Positions 35,150 through 45,100 of a stretch of 64,000 bases of DNA are shown here, piece after piece. The translations under genes and the position numbers were made by a program. The notes below the pieces were generated by a model that saw only the letters and a list, made by a program, of their open reading frames with translations, searched no databases and was not told the DNA's origin. This stretch comes from Danio rerio. Taxonomy: Eukaryota; Chordata; Actinopteri; Cypriniformes; Danionidae. Numbering within the stretch: the stretch's first letter is position 1; each line of letters opens with the position of its first letter. The stretch covers positions 40,707,501-40,771,500 of the forward strand of contig NC_133198.1 in the NCBI RefSeq assembly GCF_049306965.1. The letters run 5' to 3'.

Positions 35150-36660
35150 GCGGTCCCACCAGATGGTAAACACTTAGGGTTTAGGGATTAGTAATGAGCT
35201 TTTAAAAATGTATTTTGTGAGACCAAACAATGGTTTTATCCTTCGAAATCCTTTATTTCCAAGTTTTGAGCACTTTGGTTTGGAATGACACTTCAATATG
35301 GTGGTCTTGACAAACTCAATTCCTGGGGGGCCGCAGCTCTGCACAGTTTTGCTTCAGCCCTAATCAAAGACAGCTTATCCAACTAATCAAGGCAACATAG
35401 GCTCATAATGAAAACCCGGCCCGATACACATTTCTGAAGACCGCAAATTATGTAGCCAGAGATACATATTGCTGCATTTAATTTTTTTAAACATATGCTA
35501 TGGGGCGGTATGACAGCGTTCCTTTTCAAGCTTATCAGGTGACCGCTAACCTCTGTATGGATGGCTTTCCCACTGTAACCAGTTTGTCCTGTTAGTTCGC
35601 CATGGACGTCAGCGGACTTGAGACGCAGAGAGGAGCTGACCACGACGATGGGGTTCGAGTCCGATGAAGAACGGTTCCAGAAAGCAGGTAGGACGGTGCC
35701 CTCCCTATTTTGCCACCCTAGGTCGCCTCTATGCAGGCACGTGCACACATAGGGCTCAACCTGTGCAGTGCACATGCCCTTTTTAGTCTTGTAGAGAAAG
35801 TGCCCTTCCAATATGATCAAAAGTGCCCCCGCTTTTCAGTACGCGCGCAACAACAACAGCAGTCGATTGGTCAGTCAGTCATTCATTCAGTCAAACAGTC
35901 AGTCAGCAGTGGCTTCTGTTGGGTTAACATGAGAACAGCAGGCGCGAATGGCACTTGCGAGAGAAATTTGAGATCTCAAAAAGCGTACACAGCGGCCTCT
36001 CGTAAATTTTCGAATACAAAAACTGCAAAAAAAACATACATTTCACAAAGTCTTCAGAAGTGTATATAGAGGTACGTTTTCAGACAGCGAGTAGTCTTGA
36101 ACACCTTGATTAGTTGGAGAAAGTGTGTTTAAGGGTTGGCGCAAAACCTTGGAAATCTGCAGACCTCTAAAGTGTGCTTCGGGGGGTCAATATATCCTGT
36201 TTAGAATGCACCGAATGATAAACAGGCAGTGAAATAGAAACAGATTTCAATGTTCTGTGGAGGCGGAGCTTTTATTGGTACATTATAGAGTAGACCATTT
36301 CACAACTTGCTGATTTGGCAGACTCCCTTCATTATAGGCTGTTTTAGAGTAAAGAGAAATTTTTGAGTTCTAAAACTTACAGGATGTTTTTATAATACTA
36401 TAACCTCTTATATATCAAAAGATCAAGGGAATTTTGGTTTCTCAGTTCACGGCCCATTTAATGAAGATTGCTGTAAAGTTGTTAGCTGTTAGATTTGACA
36501 AAGGAAACAACATTTCCTACATTTTTTTGGAGATGTACCTACATTTACAATGAAACAGCATGCATTATACAGTTTTGTGAGAATACTTTATTAGTCTCAT
36601 GGTTTAGAAAAATATTCTATTGACAGCCTTTCAAATACATTCAAATGGTACTAAGTGGTA
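35150..36660. other. 3' flank of gene D, duplicated with gene E, broken by insertions
   Basis: 35150-35300 matches 41480-41620, and 36190-36660 matches 41655-42120, by many shared words. Between them sits a split foldback MITE (arms near 35310-35392 and 36105-36175), itself interrupted by about 700 bp of unassigned repeat-like DNA. No gene is supported here. Confidence 0.6.
36587..36592 (-). terminator. candidate polyadenylation signal of gene D
   Basis: AATAAA on the minus strand, 72 nt past the gene D stop. The equivalent position in gene E reads AATGAA. Confidence 0.5.
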
Positions 36661-36663
36661 CTT

Positions 36664-39587
36664 CTAATCATCAACATATAGCGCCAGCTTCTGCCTCACT
36701 GACTTGCAGCCTTTTTCAGCAAAGACTCTGTGTATTTTAGGGAAGAAAGGCATGTCTCTGGCCACTTTATCTGCCAGATGAACATCTAAGGTTTTGTTCA
36801 GATAATACATCTCAGCCAAGACACACTGGCGCACATGCCTGAGCTCCAGAGGTAGAAAAGGAATAAAGTGATCAATCAGATGATGCTCTATGAGACCGGA
36901 GTGCCAAAATCCACCTGAGAAGAGATACACAACAATTAATAGATCTGAGGTGAACAATTTTGAGCCAAATAATACAAGGAATTGATGAACCGAATGCAAT
37001 TAAAATAAGCAACCATTGTAAAAAATCTACAGCAATTTGAAGTTTGAGGAATACAAAAAAATACATCTGGGCTAGGGAGATTGCAAACGCTTTAGGTTAC
37101 ACGCATTCACCCCGTGCACACACCCCGCGCAGATTTTATTTTGTAGGGGAGTCGTGAGGCTCGTCTGTGTGCTGTTCTTTTTCTGTCTGATTCAGGCTCA
37201 AACTGATATGGTTAACAGCTACTCTGACCAACAATATTTACACAGCGCATGCTATTAGAGGCTTGATGTTTTTCCTCGTGACTTAGAGCCGATCCGCGAA
37301 TCACAGCAGATTATGTTAGCTGACCAATCAGAGCCTCTTGAGGATGGGCCTTTAGGAAAAATTAGGGCTGTTTCTCTATTCCAAGAACACAGAGAACATA
37401 CTTGCGTTCTTGTGGAGAACAGTCTTGCCAGGTGTCCTCGGAAGAACAAACTCAGGAGACCACGAGAACAGAGAACGCGTCCTTTGAGAAATGAGATGCT
37501 GCGTTCTTCCTGATGGTCACATGACCTTCACTTGTTTTAAATGGTAAATTATTTAAACATTACAGCACTCGTACAACGATTTATTGTTTTTCCCCTCTTC
37601 AAAATATATACTTTGCATAAAAACATTGTAAATATATGTTGCACAATATAAATAAAACATATTTTAATACGAATTTCAGCAAACAAACACCCTTAATGTG
37701 TTTATTCCTTTATTAAGTTGTAAGTTATTTATTAAGTCATGTGGATGTTTACTTTCACCGTTTCCTTTAGGGAAACTCCCGAGGTAAATAAGTTATATCT
37801 CCGAACTTACATAATAAACCTATATAAAATGCTGCGCTTCCCACCTCCAGTCGCAATGACTTCTGGGACTTCCAGAGCAAGATCTGTGCTCAAGTCTGCA
37901 TCAGTGCATCCTCAATATCGAGAACACATCCAGGAAGTTCTGCCTACACATAACTCCTCATAGAGAACTCACCCAGATATGGTTAGACTGTGACTACGGT
38001 TGTTTTTTGTTGTCTGCATTCAAGGTGAGACATCTGACATCCAAAAAATAAAAACTTACAGATTATCCAGATATCTGCTTGAACCAAGAAAATGGGACTT
38101 TAAACAGAGTCTACTGCTTTGTGTTGCTGTCTTTACTGCAAATGAAGTTAATATGGACTTGTCAGTATTTGTCATAAAATTTCATCGATGTTTACACAGG
38201 TGCTGAAAATTTTTTATGTCTTATTTAATTTTATTATAATTTGTTGTTTCCTAAAAAATAAGTAAATAAAACTCTGATTGTTTTACTATGGTTGTTTACG
38301 GTGGACAGATTCACAAACCCATTCATACTATTCACGTTCTACTGCTCAGTTCTCCGCCATTTTTTTCTGTATATGTTATTCATGAACATAAAACATTTAT
38401 ATCTATTTAATATTCAAATTAAATGAAATAGAATATCAATGTTGTACAGTATGGGACTCTTACTGATCAAACTAAATCATTATAAAAATTTACAATTGCA
38501 AAAATAACACCTAGTAGACGGCATTTTAATTCAGTATTATTAGATTATGAATTTGTTTGTAACATTATTAATTAAAAGGTACTACAGATATCAAATTAAA
38601 TCCACCCAAAAGGTGGCGGTAGGACATAATTAATGCAATTCAAATTAAGAAACTGAACAATACATTAATAGATCAATAAATAATAAATAATGAAACTGAT
38701 TACATTTATAGACATACTTAGCAGGTAACATAAGATTTAATAAAGAATTGTACTCATGCTGGAAAATTTACATAATATTAATTTATATTCAGAATTACAG
38801 TATTACAGAATTACAGTACAGAATTATAGTAAACAAATCCATTATTGAGGAAATAAACTGAATTAAATGAAAATGTTGCAAACATACTTTCCTTGATAAA
38901 CAATAGTTTATTCCTATTCTTAATAACTTTAAAAAAAAATCATTTTCAAACTCAAAGCAGTGTTAAAAGAGAAACATTTGGACACATGCCCAATGTCAAT
39001 AATAGTCTTAAGTCAGATCGCTCAAATATTTTCATTTGTAAATTTTCCAGAGAAGTCTCCCATTCATTCAAAGGTAAACTAAAAATACACTGTGTTGCCG
39101 AAAGGGGGAAGTAAAGTAACGTCATTGTGAAAAGGGTCTATTATATATATTGAAGTAGGCTATAGCTAAAATAATGTAAAAAGTAGGCTATATCTAGATA
39201 CTCAAGTCTTAGCCTAGTCATAGTTTAAATACCAGCGTTTTGAACTGTATCCTCAAGGTAAGGGTTTTCATTACATAACATTTTTTTTTGTTTGTTTATC
39301 ATCCAACCTTATCATAGTTCATGATCACTTTATTTTGATTTTTGGTAGAAATGTCTTATGTAGGGTCAAATATAAATGTGGTCAAACTCACCTGCAGGAT
39401 TAAAAGACAAAGGTTCCGGCTGAGTAGAACTATAATTATAGTAAAGAAGCCCTAAAGACGCAAAAACAATAGCTGACAGAATTATCATCGTGAAAGCAAA
39501 TCTGTTTCTCCTTGCTTCAACACTTTCGTTTTTGAAAGTAAGCTGGGCTGTGACAGATTCAATTTGAGGTGTAGTACAGTTCGTCAA
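36664..39587 (-). CDS. core-less torsin-like gene D: first exon plus last exon only
   Basis: The two exons are 39587-39392 and 36914-36664. Exon 5 is a near copy of gene E exon 5 and encodes the whole C-terminal torsin domain, with both the C-V-L-A-E-M and G-C-K cysteines and an intact stop. Exon 1 ends in a GTGAGT donor after N-P-A-G, as in gene E. No exon 2, 3 or 4 (Walker A, Walker B, sensor 1) lies between them. Exon 1 ends, and exon 5 begins, in phase 1, so direct splicing stays in frame: 148 residues from the first ATG, or 115 from the ATG at 39488 that aligns with the gene E start. Exon 1 encodes one strongly hydrophobic segment (M-I-I-L-S-A-I-V-F-A-S). It could be an expressed ATPase-free torsin, a pseudogene in decay, or an assembly loss. 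The remaining frame being open argues against long neglect. Confidence 0.65.
37040..37140. mobile_element. remnant of the Kolobok-like THAP element, gene D intron
   Basis: Matches 42660-42770 inside the element of gene E intron 4 ('ACAAAAAATACATCTGAGCT'-type text). The left end and most of the right part are gone. Confidence 0.65.
37363..37960. mobile_element. unassigned DNA repeat (copy 1)
   Basis: 37363-37540 is the reverse complement of the insert at 54021-54235, for example 'TTCTCTATTCCAAGAACACA' against its inverse. The right part has related 'GAGAACACATCCAGGAAGTT' text, suggesting a longer inverted-repeat element. Confidence 0.55.
38000..39360. other. gene D intron, unassigned AT-rich sequence
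   Basis: I searched this stretch on the minus strand for torsin exons 2-4 motifs (G-T-G-K-N, D-E-M, L-D-F-W-R) and found none. There is no recognisable repeat family either. Confidence 0.5.
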
Positions 39588-39794
39588 GCATAAACAAGTT
39601 GATTTGCCTCAACAAACTAGCTTTTGGTTTTATTTTTATTCATGCAGGAACACACTAGCCTGATCAAACACATGAATCTCCATTATGCTGTAAAAATCGA
39701 GCAGTGCAATTCATTTATTGAAATAAGTTCCTTTCATTGAAAGTTTCATGAAAGTATATTGTATTTAATAGAATTTTTGTAACTCAACATTTGA

Positions 39795-39960
39795 TTCTTT
39801 TAAAGGGATAGTTTTTAGTTTTGAACATCGTTCAACATAAACTTGTCACAAACCTGTTTGAAATATTTGAATGTTGATATTTTGGTAACCTGCAACAATT
39901 GACTTCTATAGTAGATTTTCAGAAGCATGTTATGGAGAGTATGGTGTGTAAATACGTGGC
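39795..39960. mobile_element. partial DNA MITE (AAAGGGATAGTT family)
   Basis: Left end 'TTTTAAAGGGATAGTTTTTA' and a tail 'GGAGAGTATGGTGTGTAAAT' similar to the complete copy at 51210-51482. Confidence 0.55.
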
Positions 39961-40309
39961 TCAAATCTGGCCCACATACCGCATGGAAAGATGGCACTTG
40001 GGTGTTTCGCTCCTGTTTGCCAGATCTGGGCTACAATTAAGCCATAGCAATATCACATATCAGCCAGAATTCAACCAAATGAACCAGAACTGACCCTGTT
40101 CTGGGCCACAGTTTGCTTTTATTCTGGCCCAGATCTGGCCTATTACTTCTAATAATGGATTAAAATTGGTAAACATCAGTGAATTATATTATTTCATAAT
40201 AGGTTGTGTCTCACTTCATTTTGTGTGCTGTAATGAACAAAATTTTCAAGCAAAGTACTTAAAAGTTACAGCAGCCCAAATTTTTTCATGATGGTGACTT
40301 TAGTCTATG

Positions 40310-41180
40310 TGGTCCCCATATGTTTTAAGATAACTGGGCCACATTTGCCATATCTCCTCTGGGCCGCTTTAAACTCACAGCCACATTAGCCAGAGCTAAC
40401 TGTCCCAAATATTTGATAAAAAAAGCGGCCGATATTTTTTTTAGGATAACTGAGCCACATTTTCCATATCTTCTCTGGGCCACTAAAGGCTAACGGCTGC
40501 ATTAGCCAGAGTTTACTGTGCCGAATATTTGCTAAAAGTGGCCCACATATGTTTTAAGATAACTGGGCCACATTTTCCATATCTTCTCTGGGCCACTAAA
40601 TGCTAATGGCTGCATTAGCCAGAGTTTACTGTGCCGAATATTTGCTAAAAGTGGCCCACATATGTTTTAAGATAACTGGGTCACATTTTCCATATTTTCT
40701 CTGGGCCACTAAAGGCTAACGGCTGCATTAGCCAGAGTTTACTGTGCCGAATATTTGCTAAAAGTGGCCCACATATGTTTTAAGATAACTGGGCCACATT
40801 TTCCATATCTTCTCTGGGCCACTAAATGCTAATGGCTGCATTAGCCAGAGTTTACTGTGCCGAATATTTGCTAAAAGTGGCCCACATATGTTTTAAGATA
40901 ACTGGGCCACATTTTCCATATTTTCTCTGGGCCACTAAAGGCTAACGGCTGCATTAGCCAGAGTTTACTGTGCCGAATATTTGCTAGAAGTGGCCCACAT
41001 ATGTCTTAAAATAACTGGGCCACATTTTCCATGTTTTTTCTGGGCCACGCTAGGCTCACTGCCACAATAGCCAGAGCTTACTGTGCCAAATATTTGCCAA
41101 AAGTGGCCCACATATGTCTTAAGATAACTGGGCCACATTTGCACTTACACATGTAAGCCACTTTAAGTTTAGACCCAGAT
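40310..41180. repeat. 113-bp tandem minisatellite with 226-bp higher-order period
   Basis: The word AGAGTTTACT recurs at 40508, 40621, 40734, 40847 and 40960, exactly 113 bp apart. Alternate units read GGCTAACGGCTG and TGCTAATGGCTG, so the true period is a 226-bp dimer. Diverged single units extend on both sides (about 39950-41470) as 'GTGGCCCACATATG' and 'CTGGGCCACATTT' blocks. It lies between genes D and E. Confidence 0.92.
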
Positions 41181-42121
41181 TACCCTTAAATGACTATGCA
41201 ACATTTTTGCCAACTGTGGCCCACATTTGTCCTTATCATTTGAGCCAAATTTATCATTTTCCACATGGGCCACATTAGACTCACATTCAGATTACATTTT
41301 GCCATAAATGGCCTTAAATGGCCCATATATGAATTTGAATCTTTGGCCCCCCTTTACCATTGTACAGGTAGGCCACTTCAGGTTCACATTCATTTTGTCT
41401 GGGCCGAAGCAATACCCCCAGTGCTGCATAACTGCCTAAAGTGGGCCACATTTGTATGCTATCTGGGTTTCTTTACAAAAAAAGTAATCCCTTTGATATA
41501 ATGGTGATGAGCCTTTAAAAACATAATTTGTGACTCCAAACATTGGTTGTACCCTTTAAAATCCTTCATTTCCAAGTTTTAATGCACTGTAGTTTGGAAC
41601 AACACTTCAGTATGGTGATGATGATTGTTTTCACGTTTAAGTGTGGTTTGGAGGAGTGATATAACCTGTTTAGAACACCGAATGGTAAACAGGCAGTAAA
41701 CAACTTTTGATGTTCTGTGGAGGCAGAGCTTATATTAGTACATCATAGAGTAGAACATTTCAAAGCTTTTGTTTTGGCAGACTGCCTTCATTATAGGCTG
41801 TTTCTAGAGTAAAGACAAAGTTTTAAGTTCTGACACTTACAGTGTGTTATTATAATACAATGAACTTATACATATCAAAAGATTAAGAGAATTTTGGTTT
41901 CTCAGTTCATGGCCCATTTAATGAAGATTGCTGTAAAGTTGTTAGCTGTTGAAGTTGGCGACGGAAACTTAAGTCCGTATGTCATACAAAATCATTTTGC
42001 AGTGTGCTATTTTGGAAATGTACCTAAATTTACAATGAAAGGCACGCATCATACAGTTTTGTGAGAATACTTCATTAGTCTCGATTTAGCAAAAATAATC
42101 AAATGGTACTGAGTGGTTCTT

Positions 42122-45100
42122 CTATTCATCAACATATAGCGCCAACTTCTGCCTGACGGACTTGCAGCCTTTCTCAGCAAAGACTCTGTGTATTTTAGGG
42201 AAGAAAGGCATGTCTCGGGCCACTTTATCTGCCAGATGAGCATCTAAGGTTTTGTTCAGATAATACATCTCAGCCAAGACACACTGCCGCACATGCCTCA
42301 GCTCCAGAGGTAGAAAAGGAATAAAGTGATCAATCAGATGATGCTCTATGAGACTGGAGTGCCAAAATCCACCTGGGAAGAGATACACAACAATTAATAG
42401 ATTTGAGGAAAACAAATTTAAGACAAATAATACAAGGAATGGATGAACCGAATGCAATTAAAAGAAGCAACTGTTGTAAAAAAATAAGAAAATAAATCAT
42501 TGATGACAGGCCGATAAAGGGGTGGTCCACTATGATATCATATTTTAAACTTTAGTTGATGTGTAATGTAGATGCTTGAACATAAACAACATCTCTGAAT
42601 GTAAGATGCTCAAAGTTCAAAGCAAAGGGAGACATTGGCTTTTACAGAGTTTGCTTAGCAAAGCCTACAGCAAACGAAGTTTGGGGACTACAAAAAATAC
42701 ATCTGAGCTAGTGAGATCACAAACGCTTCAGGTTCTGGCATTCACCACGCGCACACACCCTGCACAGCGAAGGGCATGGCCAGAGCAAAAATGTCGTCTA
42801 AATGCTGCTATTTCCACAGAGCTCGTTCTGTTTCTGTATTTGGGCATCCAAAGGACACAACACAAAAAGAGAAGTGCTTACAATTTAATTTCAAGTAAGT
42901 TTTAAATATGACAGTCATTTCCGTGTTAGCAAAGTAGCTGTATATAATCAAAGTAAGATATATGAACAAAAAATGTGTTTTTTTTTTTTTTTTTACCAAT
43001 GAAGCATGAGCACACATTGCTTTGCATCTTATAAACACAACCAAACCTTAAAAATACACTCTTGACTAGCGATGCATGGATGGCGGTTATAGCTTTGGGC
43101 ACTGCGCATAATCCGCTGGGTCAGGAAGGTAGGGTAATAAAAAAAACCATTATGATTAATTGCGAGTGAATGAGTTTATTTACTAACATTTTTGGTCAAG
43201 TCAAAGTCTGACAAGCACTTTAAGTTCTTACATTCATCAGGATAGCAAAAAATACTACTGGAAGTTACGTGGAGGCATGTGTGGACCTGTGCTGCCTTGA
43301 TATACAGTACAGTACGCCCCTTCCATGTTGTCTCTAGTTATTAACGAACGATCCACGCTGCCCTATCATCATGCTTAAAATTATAATTATTAAAGTGACA
43401 ATCAGATGCAAATATATATATATATATATATATATATCAATCACATAAAATTATATGTGCGGGCGGGTGGATGACTAGTATGAAGTTGGCATGGGCTGGT
43501 ATAAGATTCTGACGGTATGATAACCTTGGATTAATATATCACGGTTTCACAGTATTGTGATTACTGCTCTAAAATATATTCTCTTTTAATGTCTGGGTAA
43601 AAAACAAAAATGTTCTTCCCCTTTAAACACAATATATTTTATTTTGAGAAACATTAAAATATTGTGGGACAGTAAACATGTCAGGTTAAATATTTCAAGT
43701 TAATCATTGACTTCTTTTGTCTTCATTAGTTTGAAAAACATAGATTTCTTTACAATTTACAACAGCATCTTTAGATATCTTTACTGCTGGAGATACTGTT
43801 GTCCTAAAAAACTACAATTTTTTTAAAAATAAAAAATCTTACACATACTTTAGAAACCGTATAACAGAAAGTTTTGGCAGTTTTAAAACCTCGACTTCTC
43901 CAAACTGCGGTATACAGTACCTTCAAAACAGTTATCGTCCCATGCCTAGTATAAAGCCATGGATTCAGATGACATTTCAGCTGATCCGCGCATCTCTATT
44001 CTGGACCACCCCTTTAAGTTATTATATAGAATAATGCACCACAAGGGGTTGATGCAGCCATGATGCGAAGCGATATGCATTATTTTACAACAATTCAATG
44101 GACCTGATTCAAATCGATTTGCAATTTTGCTTGCTGCAAATCTACTCTCCTAATCTACTTCATACAATTCAAGCATTCATCAGCCCCGTAGAAACAAAAA
44201 ACTATTAATATATGAATATATGACTACATGCGTGTAATAAAATCTTTTAATAGCTGAAATCCTTTAATTCATACTTTTCTCATTCTTGCTGATGCTTTCA
44301 GAGATCATAATCTCTAGATCCCTGCTGTGCATCTTTATCTCTTCCCGTTTTCTGCCTTCTCTCCAGAAATCCAGGGCCAGGTCGGCAATCACTTTCCCAC
44401 CTGTATTACTACAAATAAACACAGGTAATTATTGATTGGATCGTTTGGGGAATTATGATGTACATAAATTATAAAGTATAACCTGAGAAAAATGAAGATT
44501 GCTTTGTGGAATGACACTCCATTTACATGGGCGTTGTAGTCCAGGAATGGTTTAATCACATCGATAACCTGTGGTTGCATTTTGTCCATTTCATCAAAAA
44601 TGAAAGTGGAGCGTGGAAAATTTTCTACACTCGTATGTATGAACTGCTTTAGCCATACCTGAATACACAGAACATGCAAATGCCAGTTAGAGAAATGATT
44701 TATGTCAAGTGTTACACCTGCACATGTGTATTATGTAAATTGTCTTTTTTTTATTTCTTTATTGCTAGCATGCACTTTAAGACCTACCAGAGGACACTCG
44801 ATCCATCCTGCACCTCTGTCATTCACTCCGACTACACCTCCCACTATGCTTTGCACCAGTCAACCCACTACAGCTGTGACACATTCACTCTGATCCAGAC
44901 TCTGATTACACTAACACCTGCAGGACATACTATCACATATAAGCCCAAATGACACTATCTTTTTAAAGTCTTGTGAACATTTCTGAACGGTTTCTTTAAT
45001 TCCCTTATTCTTAGTTTTATGTCTTGCATGTTTTTGATTTCAGAATGTTTTAGATCAGAGGTGGGCAAACTACGGCCTGCGGGCCATATGCGGCCTGTTG

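Noticed and set aside
37255-37513. Small genes in the gene D intron
   Set aside because: They fall in a repeat with an inverted copy at 54021-54235 and show no domain.
38000-39360. Missing exons 2-4 of gene D
   Set aside because: I scanned for Walker A, Walker B and L-D-F-W-R motifs on the minus strand and found none. The only torsin-like pieces in the D interval are the first and last exons.
40310-41180. CRISPR-like or coding repeat array
   Set aside because: The repeats are contiguous 113-bp units without unique spacers, and frames are not kept open through them. It is a eukaryotic minisatellite.
44674-44952. Plus-strand protein of about 92 residues
   Set aside because: It overlaps an intron of gene E, has low-complexity Thr/His/Pro composition and shows no conserved motif or splice support.
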